A stretch of DNA of 64,000 bases from assembly GCA_009767595.1 (NCBI GenBank), contig VSDK01012168.1, positions 197,518-261,517 on the forward strand, written 5' to 3'. The notes beneath the pieces are model-generated. The model saw nothing but the letters and a program-made list of their open reading frames with translations. It searched no databases and was not told the origin of the DNA. The stretch's first letter is position 1. Each line of letters begins with the position of its first letter. A program made the translations under genes and the position numbers. This document shows, one piece after another, positions 34,781 to 46,600 of the stretch. Source of the DNA: Symbiodinium kawagutii. Lineage: Eukaryota > Sar > Dinophyceae > Suessiales > Symbiodiniaceae.

Positions 34781-34865
34781 ATGGGGGTATACCCCCCAAA
34801 ATGGTTGGTTTACTATTATAAATGCTTAACAGACTGGAGGACCCCCCTATTTTGAGAAACCACCA
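34781..34865. mobile_element. MITE family 1 copy
   Basis: GGGGGTATACCCCCCAAAAT at the left, core GGTTGGTTTACTATTATAAA, right end CCCCCCTATTTTGAGAAACC. Confidence 0.8.
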
Positions 34866-35812
34866 GATGGCATGATTGTTCAGAGTAGCGTGTCACTTAC
34901 TTTCATCAGTGAATGGTCGCTGAAAATGATAGGGGTCTCCATGAAAATGATCATCCACAGTGCTGGTGGCTGACCTAAACCAACAGATCGCAATGGGAGT
35001 AGAATTTTCTGTTTGAGTCTCCTCCAGTAACTGACAGGTGATACAACCACCAATGAATAGACTAGGACGGTTAGTCATCTAGCTATTGATCCCTCCAATA
35101 GTGGGCAGCAAGAGTGGAACAGAACTGGCGTGAAATGCCTATGTTCATAGAACAGAGTAGCCATAAAGTGTTCATTGCTGGGAATGTGATACCAGTGCTA
35201 CTTGGCAGGCTGGCTGCACTATTATTTGAGGTTCCAGGTTCTGGGTGCATATTTCATACATCACGAGCCATGCAAAAGCACCAGCTATCCTACCGTACCT
35301 GGGTGCAAAGTGGCGTGCTGTAGTTAGTAAGTTCTCTCCGTTTTTTGGGCTGCTAGGCAAAAGACATAGCTACCTCTCAGTGGTTCTGTCTTCCCACTCG
35401 CCTTACCTCACAGAGGGGGTTCCCACGTCCAAAATGATGCGGTTGCCCATCAGCAGACCTATTTGGCGACCATTGTTTTTCAGTAATGAGGGCTTCAGTC
35501 ATGGTTTATCCACCATGTATGAGATTGTCTTGTTCCCTGTGTTCTGGCAGTGTCTTGTATCTCATCCAATCATGTCCAGTGCCATTGTTTGTTTGATCTT
35601 CCCAGGCACTTGGTGTTCAAAATAGCGGGGTTTGTTGCAGGCCAACGTTTTAGTGTTTGTTTGATCAATTCGGTGCTTTTAAAACGATACACCTGATAAG
35701 AAGAAAATATGGGACACTTCGCATATCCAATAAGTTGAAATTCATTCTCCGATGTAACTGATTAGATCACAGGCTTGAAAGATCACATTGTCAGTGAGGC
35801 CCCGACAAAGAG

Positions 35813-35854
35813 GAGGTGAAGGCTCTCTGGGGACCCATGGGATGGTGGACACAG
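35813..35854 (+). CDS. Candidate exon, unrecognised (EVKALWGPMGWWTQ)
   Basis: Between CAAAGAG and a GT donor. Reads EVKALWGPMGWWTQ. No family recognised. Confidence 0.4.
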
Positions 35855-36985
35855 GTGGCCGTTTCGCCTGCGAGATCAGTGAGTGCGTTCTCTGAATAGA
35901 CAGTTGCAGGTCCAGGCTAGTTAGTTAGTAGATGTCAGGCGGAGATCCACGAGAACAAACCATGTTCAAAGTGAAATCGCCCATCGCCAAACCTTCAAGT
36001 GACCATCATATTCTCCATGATTGTCACTGTCACTTGCTATCTACCAGCTATGTCTCATCAGCATGAGCACGTGGCTAGTACTAATTCCGCGTTGGTCTTC
36101 TCCTGTCCCTGCACATTACGAATCACGGTAGAGATGGAGATCACTGGCGAACCGCGTTGAACCAAGCAGCCCTTACGGCCATAGCTGGGTCAACTGGTTG
36201 TTGTCGCTGGAGTTCAGCGCATCGATTCGAGCCTGATTTTTCGTGCCAACGTCCTTGAGTTTCGAAGCCCCTGCCAGCTGGAAGCCCACATTATGAGGGC
36301 GATATGTTTGGTGAAAAACCTAAGTTTAAGAGTCTTCCCAGCAGCCCGTTGCCCCTCTGATGTTTTCCCATCAATTCAGTGATACTCAAATGGTGCTGTC
36401 AGAAAATAGATGTAATTACACCCAAATCATCCTGTATAGTAATCATTTGTAGTAGTAAACAAAGCATTTTTGGGCTGAGAAACACCAAGATTGTTATGAT
36501 ATCCCCTATTACACATCACTACAATCATTACAATTAACCAGGACAAGTTTGTTTTATTACTACGTATCTATATCATCCATGTTCCCATCAACGAAATCAA
36601 GTAGCTATACCAGGAATCGTCGGGTGACTTTCAGTCTGACTGCACATTGCTTGCTGGGTCGGAAACCCACCAAGGGAATCCCGGAACCACTATGAACCAT
36701 CATCATTGACTGTTTCCAATCATCGTAATGAACCGTTATGAACCTTTTTTGCGGTCCATAACCATTTAATTAACCATATTTCAATTGTGAATCATCAGTC
36801 AACCACTACATTTGACCATCAATTAAAGCACAATCAACTATCATCAACTATCAATCATCCAATAATGATTGAGCACTCATTAATCATCAAGGATCAGTTA
36901 TATAATATCAACGTTAATTGACTATCATCCACCATTCTGATCATTCTTCCCGTCGTTGAACCATCGTCATTCGCCCCGGTCAGAG

Positions 36986-37057
36986 GCGTGGCATCAAGAC
37001 CGCGCTCAACCCAACTTCCTCAGCCGTGCGGAGGCACCAGTGCTTTATGAGGGGAGA
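36986..37057 (+). CDS. Candidate exon, unrecognised (RGIKTALNPTSSAVRRHQCF)
   Basis: Follows an A/C-rich stretch and GGTCAGAG; GC donor, then G/T-rich repeats begin by 37,140. Reads RGIKTALNPTSSAVRRHQCF then MRGE. Confidence 0.4.
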
Positions 37058-38624
37058 GCATGCGCCAGTTGATACGAATATCAGCCAGTTGATCTGGAGG
37101 CACCATAAGGCACCCTCAATGGAATGCTTGATCGTATTTGATTGAATATGGTTGATGGCCAACTTGGCTCATGATACATATGATTGGTTATGTTTGATTA
37201 AGCTCATTGATGGTAAATTGATAGTTATATGATAGTTCATGGTTGATGCTCAATTGATGGCTAGTGATGGTCGAATGCTGGTTAATCGTGGTCGATACTA
37301 ATGATCACAGCTAGTTGATGGTGAATCATGGCCTTTAATGATGGCTTATTCTGCTTCACTAAACTCATGATGGTTGATGAATGGATAATGATGGTTCTGT
37401 AGTCGCCAATTTGACAACGATATAAATGTGAATGATGATGACGGTTCATCTTTGTGCTAATGGTGGTTGAATAATGGCCGATGATGGTACTCATGGTTGA
37501 TGGTTGATTCATGGTTGATGGTCAAGAGTCAAGAAAGGCTAATGACTACTGACGCTTGATCAATGACTGATGATTGATGATGGTTGTCAGACCATACAAT
37601 ACCACTTGTGGCTAGTATAGATAGGAACAGATGGTTGATGATGACTGTATGATATACCAAGTATTCATCAGCCATAATAATCAACCATAGCGGCTGATAC
37701 ATTTTTCATGATGATAAATTCAAACCGCTGGTCATGGTTTTTGATGGTCTGACAATGATGGTCAACCACAGGGGCTAATGATCGTTACTTAGGGGCAAAT
37801 GATGGTGGAATTAAGGTCGATACAAGTTGATGATGGTTGCTGCTACTGATTGATAGTCAAAAGGGATGAAAAGTTCATTCAGGTTGATCAAGGGTAACAA
37901 TGAACTGATTCTTAATTGCCAACCTGCATTAAATTAGTCCATTGAATGTTTTGATGGTTGATTAGCCATTAGCTGACCGCTACGTCGCCATGTTCTTTAT
38001 CAGTCAACCAGTGATTACTAGATAGTCAATTGAATTGGTGTAAATTTTCGGGGACATCTAGTCTAAGTTTGAGCTATCACACCATCGGATTTTATTCGCG
38101 TTTTCATTCGTAACTCTTTTGCACGGTGCGCACGGACTTTCGGGGAAACCATCCATAATGTATGGTGATGACATGCGTCCCAAGCTTATCTTAAGAGGGG
38201 CCCTTGCAATGATGAACATTGGCTATAAAGCTTTGAGCAATCTAAGTCTTGTGAACGACCAGGTTCCCAACTCCGCCTTGCGCTTGTCCGTGCTGAGTGT
38301 GCTTGACAGTGTCCAGAATCCCCATGGCCATGGTTCATCATGTATCTTGTGAAAGCACTGTAATTATACATATTCCTGTATACCTCTATACATTCCGATA
38401 TGTTCCTAATCTGTGTATCCTTATATAATATACGTATATGTATGCATACTCCGTTTGAAAGAAAAAATATGCATGTGTTTTGTTGAAATGCGTCAATCTA
38501 AAAGAGATCTGTTAGGGAACCCCTAAAAATGGTTGGTTTATTACTATATATTTATTACTATATGTTTTGTAAATTTTATGTCATTTCTTTTCTATGTCAT
38601 TTTCTTGTTGATGTCCTTGCTCAG

Positions 38625-38693
38625 GAGCTCCTACAGGACGATGGTGTTTCCCATGAGGAGATCTTGGAGGCCTTTAACCAGGCGGGAAGACAG
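38625..38693 (+). CDS. Exon of unnamed gene (ELLQDDGVSHEEILEAFNQA)
   Basis: Acceptor GCTCAG, GT donor, 23 full codons: ELLQDDGVSHEEILEAFNQA then GRQ. The acidic-helical pattern 'G-(V/L)-S/T-x-EEI-x-EAF-x-x-AG' resembles the N-terminal domain of peroxin-14. That is only a suggestion, because its usual upstream NP-V-R-x-x-FL part was not found. Confidence 0.65.
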
Positions 38694-38729
38694 GTTGCTG
38701 GTGGGTGAACATCATTGGCCACCTCAGTT

Positions 38730-38775
38730 ACCCTCTGGTAAACTAACATGGCAATGGAAAGTCCACCATGGCAAT
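38730..38775. mobile_element. MITE family 3, solo end
   Basis: Carries CCCTCTGGTAAACTAACATG and GCAATGGAAAG like the left end at 58,512. No matching right end was found nearby. Confidence 0.65.
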
Positions 38776-38880
38776 GAATCATCTCCCAGGGTTTCTATAT
38801 GAAATATGGTGATTTTCCAGCCAGCCATATTAAATTGCCGGAGTGTAAACATCGCCCTGGTTGGGTGGAAGCCTCTCTAG

Positions 38881-38921
38881 CATTGAAGTCGATCAAAGAT
38901 GGTGTGCTCACCTGGAACCAG
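38881..38921 (+). CDS. Candidate exon, unrecognised (LKSIKDGVLTWNQ)
   Basis: Between CTCTAG and a GT donor. Reads LKSIKDGVLTWNQ. Its phase does not fit directly to the exon at 38,625, so an exon may lie between them or the frame is another one. Confidence 0.45.
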
Positions 38922-40971
38922 GTCTTTTTTCCGGTGTCCAATAGTGGTTTATAGGTATTTGATGGTTGATCAGGGTGGTTCATGATAGTTGGTAGAGATT
39001 AGTAGTAGCGAAAATCTATTAATTGTCAATGATTATGGCCAATTTGGTTTGTTGGAAGTTTAATTAATTTATCAAGACTAATTTGGTCCAGTGATTCGGT
39101 AATGAAACATATTAGATGGTCAATAACGCTTCATGCTGGTCCAGAGCTTTGGAGTTTCATCGTTGGTTGATCGTGTTCGACTTAAGAGTGACAGGTCATC
39201 ATGGGCAATGATGAGATTTGATGGTTGATAAATGCTAATGATTGATGAGTGATGGTTCGTAGTAGGGGACTATGTATGGCTAATGGTTCATAATGGTGAA
39301 TCATGGCGAATATGTATGATATATGATGGTGTGTTTTATTTCGATATTGATGTTTGGTATTGCTTCAGAATGTTGCTTGATGCTTACTAATAGCTAATGG
39401 AATAAATGATAGGGGCTCACAGCAACAGGGGGGGTGGATAGCATATATAAGCAGGCATAATTGAGGATGGTCGGTGGTGGAAAGAACTGCGCTAAACAAC
39501 TCGTTTCTTGAATCCTGCACAGTAGTGGCATCACCTTCGGTTGTCAAGCAAGCACCCTAGAGCCCATCCCAACGCTGAGGTTGCCCAGGTGAAGCCTAAC
39601 TCTGGTAGACATAAGCATGGCAGCCTGGTGAGAACTACAGGGTGCGGGGATAAGAGTCTGTCTAGGATGGTGATAGATATGGTCGAATGGGAACACTGCA
39701 TCAAACTGGAGAAACTCTACATGACAGACTCAGATCAATGTTTTTTCCTGCAAGGCTTGTGAAATTCTGGACGTGTCACGGGTTTCTGAATAGCTGCTTG
39801 ATAGAGATGCTTACCAGCAGAACATCCAAGAACCATCACCACCAGCAACAACAACCAGCAACGAGCGCAACCAGCAACCGCTCCGATGAATTCTTCGCTA
39901 GGCCGTGAACCAGCTGGATGATTCCTGTGTGGAATCGGATGAGGTCCCACTGGGGCAATGGCTTTGCCCGCCAGGGCTACCAGATGCTACCAGGGCTTTC
40001 TCTTCAACGGTTGGATGAATCAGCATTGCCACTGACTGATTCAAGAGAATCTGGTAGTAGTGGCTCTGAATACAAAGTGGTTTATCAGTGGTTTATCCTA
40101 AATTGTTTGCAAAAAGAAGATTACCGCCCATAGGCACTGCTGAAATCAAAGATTATGGCGGTTAGTAACGCTTTTGGCCAACAATCATTTCGAATAGATG
40201 ATGCAATTCGATGATAACAGCTATTTGTTGGCAATGACAACAACATGCGACAATATTGGTCAAGAATGGCTGATCGATGGTGCTAAGCTCAATCGTCCTA
40301 TGGTGAGCCATGTTCGACAATGCCTGAGCTTTGTCGCCCCTGAAATTTGGAACTTGACATCCAGCAATGTGCTACGATCAAAAATAGTCAGCAGACAAGA
40401 TGGTTCCCAAATACGGGTATGTCCTTCCGACCCTAAAACTGCCAAACATGCTGGTTTGCTGTCAATGGTAGTACAACTGGTACAGGAAGATCACACGGTT
40501 GGTTTGCTCCAGTAACATGAGTGACGCTTGATCCCTTTGTCACGCTTGGAAGCAGCATCCCTGTGGAAAGCATTGAAGTTGTTGGCAGATGCCACCGCCC
40601 CAAACGTCCAAAAATGGGATTCTACGGGCAAAGTATTGACCAAGCAGCCCAACCGAGGGAAAAAACTTTGGAGTGGTTGATCGGGGGAACCTCGGTTTAT
40701 GGACAAACGCGAGAAAAGGGAGGCAGATAGACAATTCATTGAATTGATTGAATTGGATTGATGTTATGGCTAGCAGCTTAGGAGCATTTTTAGTTGCTTG
40801 ATTCCTCGTCAAAATCAGTGCATGCCATGGATAAATCCTCAAGAGACTGCAGATCAAACATCCAGATCCACTCTGCCTGTGACGCCATGATATAACCTAG
40901 CGACCGTCTTTATTTTCAATGTTTGAAAATCTATTCAGCACTCTAAGATTCAACTGCACAAAAAAACTGAG

Positions 40972-41073
40972 CACGACCTGAAAGCCGATTGCATGCCAAC
41001 CGGTGTGGAGGAACAACGGACGTTGGCAGCACGCACGTTCTTCGGTCGGGCGCGAGCACATTTCAGGCCATGA
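40972..41073 (+). CDS. Probable last exon of the unnamed gene, with stop
   Basis: After ACTGAG it reads HDLKADCMPTGVEEQRTLAA then RTFFGRARAHFRP and TGA at 41,071-41,073. Codon use looks coding (mixed, G/C at many third positions). The acceptor is not certain. Confidence 0.5.
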   Translation, partial: HDLKADCMPTGVEEQRTLAARTFFGRARAHFRP

Positions 41074-43487
41074 AGATCCCACCCCACTGTAGGATCGAGA
41101 CCCAAAAGAACGTTTTGGACGGTTGCTAAGTTGAGATAGTGAATGGATGATGTGCGAATGGATGGGTGTTTTGCCTTGGAAAACAGTGAGCCAGCACTTG
41201 ATCTACTGAGACGACTAAATCATCGAATCTCCTTTTCCCATTGGGTTTCTGAATGACGGATGGATGCCCGGCAACTGGGTACCCTTCGGAAATCCAGAAA
41301 TCCAGCGCTTCGCTGGAAAGATCATATCAGGTTGCCAGATGGTAACAGGTGATCCAAGGCCGGTTGTGTAACAAGTAACCACGCGGTTGCAACCGTGACC
41401 CGTTCATGTCATGGTGGGTTTAGGGTCAGGTTTCTGCAGTGATCTTTTTTGCACCTCAATCAGCTACGCGTCCGACTTGTCCTGATGCTTCAAATGATTA
41501 ATTCTTGGCACCTGTGTAAACTCTTTTTTGATCATCTATAGTTTTCCAAAGCAACAAGTGCACCAACGTCGAAGTTTCCAATACGAGTGTTTCACAAATG
41601 GTTCCAACCCGAATTGGTTGGTTCTCCTACAAATCATCCTTGCTTAACTGATTGTTGGGGTACCAGCATTTGCCCCCCAACACATTCCAATCCACTTTCC
41701 CCATCCCCGTTGACGCCAACTGAACCATGCCGTTGATGTTGTGTGATGCGGTGACAGGTTCCCAGCTCTGACAAGGGGACCCAAGCACTCTCTTACTGGG
41801 TTCAACCATCACAGTTGGGACCAATGGCGACCAGTCTGCAGACCAATGCTGCTAAATTTTGCGGGATTTGCTACACAAAAAATGCTGCAGAATCCAATGA
41901 TTCATGGAATGTAGATCCTTTGAGATTTTGACCGCAACCATTTGGGCTCAGAACAAGTGTAGACACGCCAGCAGTGACAGTCCGAAGACGAGTCACGCGA
42001 AGCCCTAGCCATGTCCATTCCGGTTGGCCGACCCCGTGATTCATTGGTCTCTTGCCTGACACCGGGGGGGAGCTGTGCCGTGACGGACTCACATCATCCC
42101 CAGTAATGATTCAATGGATGCGGGTTGAGAATGTTCGGTCTTGCTTAACAAAGGTGAATGACCACCTACCATCAATCAATCTGGTTAGCTCATGACCTAT
42201 TCTTAGCTAGCAATGATCATGAAGAATATGCCAAGCAGCTATAAAACAGTGTTAAGTAAAACTGATCATACAATCTACATCATGTGATATCATGGTATAT
42301 AGTCATATCACTGTAATGGGCTCACGCAATGGTCTTGCAAGGTGTTCACATGGTGGTTTCTTGAAATAGGGAACCCCCAAACATGGAGTAGGCTGAAAAC
42401 GAAAGCTGTTTGACCATTTTAGTGCTTGTGTTGTTTAATAAACAATTAGCTTACCAAAGGGATCATTATGGGTGGTAGATACTAATCATTGTACCCTTGT
42501 TAAATGAGTTACCGTGGATTCATGATGCTAAGCTCCTTTTTCACTTACAACCATTCACCGTGATTGCCACCCAACCACAAATTATACATTTTAGCAGTAT
42601 ACCATTCTACTCATGTAACGATCCCCAGCATAAATGTCACATGTTGTTATCGATGTGCATATTCATTTACATGACCTTATACCCCAGCAGATTTAAAAGT
42701 ATGATGGACCTTAATTGAGCAATTTATACAAGTATATCATAATCATTTGACGAGTTGGAGATGTATGGAGCATATATAGATCATTGACGAATACCAATAA
42801 GGTGAGTGCCAAACATTGAGGCCAAGACGTGTGTATATGCAAATATACATCATAGTTGTGTGGGATAATTCATGGAATATACATTGAAAAATGGAATTGA
42901 TATGTCATGATTGTTCATATTTATTCATCCCATGAAAAGCAATGAATTGCAAATTTGATTACCACAAACATCTAATCATTAAAGATCACCTGAAGTCCAG
43001 ATCTTTTATTGGTTATTGCTATGATATTGACATTGATAACCTGCTTACGGTCTTTAGATCACCTGTTCAATCTTCACTAAAACATGTTCATCGTCGATTG
43101 TCAATGTGTCAACAGTATTACTGTTTGCTTCTGTTTGCAATGCGTTTATATATATATATATATATATATACTCTTATATTGTGTTCAATGATACTAATAG
43201 CATCAACAATAGACCATATACCGTTTGTTCTCTTGCACCAACTAAGCAACATATATAAAAGAACAATGAATCAAGAAAAGAACAAATCTACATATATCCA
43301 AATGAATCAGTATCCATAAACAAATCATATAAGTAAAGGTATGCATCTCAATCCACAAATTTTGAAGCATTGATCTCTTTGTGTAGAGTTTATCGAGAAT
43401 CCAGAAAGTAGATCTCAAGAAACTTGATATTTAATATGTTTATGTACTGTTCAGATATTTATGTACTGTACTTATGTAGTGTTTTCA
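41074..43487. other. Probable intergenic region between the unnamed gene and p28
   Basis: No convincing exon. Holds the left end of a MITE-like element near 42,352 and a (TA)n tract at 43,147-43,170. Any p28 promoter or 5' untranslated exon would be here, but I see no recognisable element. Confidence 0.5.
42352..42390. mobile_element. MITE family 1, left end only
   Basis: GGTGGTTTCTTGAAATAGGG followed by AACCCCCAAACATGG matches the left end of the family. No right end was seen. Confidence 0.6.
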
Positions 43488-43622
43488 ATGAGTCCTCTGC
43501 AGAGTTCAGAAAGAGTCGATCTCTTTCGCGAGGTGAAGTTCGATCCTCCGCTGGAGCTGGGCCCAGCTCCCAGCGAGGCGCTGCGCAAGGGAGCGAAGGC
43601 CCTGAAGCCCAACTCGTTGAAG
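43488..43622 (+). CDS. DNALI1: p28 exon 1 (putative start)
   Basis: Reads MSPLQSSERVDLFREVKFDP then PLELGPAPSEALRKGAKALK and PNSLK. The VKFDPPL part matches the LVKYDxP start of p28. GC donor. The first 15 residues are not conserved and could be intron read-through. Confidence 0.8.
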
Positions 43623-46600
43623 GCGCCGTGGGGTCGCCGGGGCTGCCGGGTGGTGAGGGCCAATGCGTGGGTGAGGCCAGGGAGGATGCTAAACGGTGAC
43701 CAGCACGACTAAGCCACGTTAGTTTAGGGAGAATCAACCATACTTGAGCTATTGTTGGTCACTAGTTATAATCAATGTAGTGATGATACTTGATGTTTTC
43801 ATGTAGTGATCTATGTAGTCGGTCTAGTGTCATGATTTTTTCACATGAAAAACCATTCATGATGACTTCATGCTACTTAGCCATAACCATCAATTGTCAC
43901 TCACCATAATACTTGGGTGAGTTATAAATTGCTGATCAATGATAAAGATGATGGTTTCTGACTGGTGAAAATGAGCAACCAGATTGTGCTACTAACCATA
44001 ATCATTGGTTTATTTAGTAACCAATTTAGTGATCATTTCATGCTGCTAAACGCATCAGCTGTACCGCTGGAGATCCCTGGAGGCACAGCTGTCGCGCAAG
44101 CCGCAGCTGCCCCCAGCGGAGTCCAAGCCCAACACGGACGACGTGTTGTGCCACGGTGGAGAGGGCTGCAATGGCGCTGGCTGATACGGTGGATGATGGT
44201 CAATGATGATGGGTCATGTTGGTTGATGATGGTTATTAGTGGTATTTAGTGGTTAATAATGCTTAATAAACAGGGATGATGGTTAATAATCATGGTTAAT
44301 AAAGACTGGTTGATGATGTGTTTAATGATGGTCAATAATGGTTATTGATGTGGACAATGATGGTTGATGATGTGATTAGTGAGGGTGCCTGGGCGCTAGA
44401 AGATGTCTTCATGTAGGGCAGAAAGGGTATGAAAGGGAGATGCTCTCACTGTTTGAAGGATCCAAAGCCAACCGGTTTAAGAAGCCAGTCGTGGACTGCT
44501 ATCCATGGGGTGGACTGCTACCCATGGGGCAGCTTTAACAACATCCCCATTTCAAGTCAACAGGATTGATCCAGAGGTAAACGTGACGGATATAGCCACT
44601 TAGGAATGTTCCATGAATAGCATACTGATCAACATACGATCGGATTTGTTTGTATTTGTTTGTCGGATGAATTCCACGCTTGGCTGCTGCTAATGTGCAG
44701 CAAGAAACCAAGTGAAGGCCCACGAATGCTTTCAGTGCTATCCAGAGCCGTGGTAGTTCAACACCACAACCATCCCCAAGAATACGAGATGAGATGTTGG
44801 CATGGCAACGTGACATTTGGTATTGTTCAGCCGATGATTTACTGGCAATGATGCTCCGCCACAGCTGGTGTGTAGCTGGTATATCCACTATTTTGCTGCT
44901 TACTATCCCCTCATAGCAACTATTTGCCGGCGAGTTGATTACAACCATCACTACATCAACCATTAAACACTGTACCATCAACCACCGTACACCATGGGCG
45001 TTCATGATGCTGAGCTTTTCGTACGTACCTCCCAACCTGTCCGCTCCGAGGCATGCCTTGTTGCCTCCCCGCGACTTGGTGGCAGTTCACGGCTCGTTGA
45101 ACAACCGGCAATGGATCGGGTTCATCAATCGTTAATATGATGGTTGGTATGGTTGATATGATGGTTGGTTATATGATGGTTGATATGATGGTTGGTTATC
45201 TGATGGTTGGTTATATGATGATTAATATTATGGTTGGTTATTTGATGATTAATATGATGGTTGGTTGATCGATAAGCCGGTTATTGATGGTTGGGAAGCT
45301 GGAAATTGATGGTTCATATTGGTTATATGATGGCTGATATGATGGTTACTGTTGGCTATATGATGGTTACTGTTGGCTATATGATGGTTAATATGATGGT
45401 TTGTTGCTAGTTGATTATCAAGTTGTACTTCGTAAGCTGGTTTAACCTGATGAATCAGCGGGCTGTTGATTGTTGATGTTTGATGGTCAACAAGTGGGTT
45501 TATGATGGGGTCATGCTTTGGTTGGTCCATAGCTATTGGTACGGTGATGTGGAGACAGAGATGAATGTGCCTACTAGATGGAGAGCAATTTAGAGCCCCT
45601 GATTTTCAACGAAACCACACGCAACAACCATAAGTGGATATCTAAGCTGGCCCTGAGGAGGTTAGGTGTTTCAGTTTGTTTTTGAGGTTTCCTTCTTTCG
45701 GGCAGCACATCATGAACAACTAATTGATCGGACTTTTCTCAGTGGGTGGGCACTTTGCATCTTGGGTAAAGCAGAACTTGCAAGAGGTTTGCATGAACCA
45801 GCTGTAGCAATGACAACTTAGCAACTTGCGCTCAGGTTCATCTCTGGTAATTTGCGAGGTTAACTCGCCAGCCATGATCTCTGTTCAGCTGGATGAGCTC
45901 TTCATTTCCTGGTGATGCTCCATTGGATGGTTGACCGTTACACGATGATCGTAGCAGGTGATGCTAGTGATGTTCCCCGAAGTTGGTGAGGCTAAAGCAC
46001 CATCCAAAATCAGTGCGATGTGCTTGGCCATAACTACTGATTTTAGATATGTTCATCCCATATGAAATGACAAGACTGATTGTCATGACCCGATATGAAT
46101 GCTCAGCCAATTCAGCCACCAGCTGCTGGTTGATCTGAAAAAAAGGGACCCAAGATGGCTGGACGCGTTACCGAAGGTTCCAATGTTGCAACTGCCTGTG
46201 GTTACTGCAGCGACATCATTCGAAACTTGTGATACCACCATATAACAATGGCATTTTATGGTAATGACCAGCGGTACTGATTTACAAGGGATGGTTATGA
46301 CCACTGATGATATGGATATATCACTGGAGTTTACGGCGACTTACCACGTTGGCTTCATTACCGTTTAATTGTTGTTTAAAGTCGTGATATTGTGTTATGA
46401 ACATGGGTATTAAAGATGATATTACCATGTTTCTCTTACCCACAATTACAAGCTATTGAGAATAGAAAGCAATCCTTTAATGGTGTTTACCCATTGTTAG
46501 CCCTAATACAATCTCTCATCATTTCACAGGAACCAGTCACCGGAAGCGAGGTGAGTGGATTGAAGACGGAAAGCACTACCAGCAGTACGCAGCTCGTCAT

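Noticed and set aside
35245..35625. 126-residue + frame (MHISYITSHAKAPAILPYLG)
   Set aside because: No homology I can see and no splice or codon signal; it may be chance, though an exon inside it cannot be excluded.
44535..45035. 166-residue minus-strand frame
   Set aside because: Lies in p28 intron 2, with intron-repeat content and no family features.
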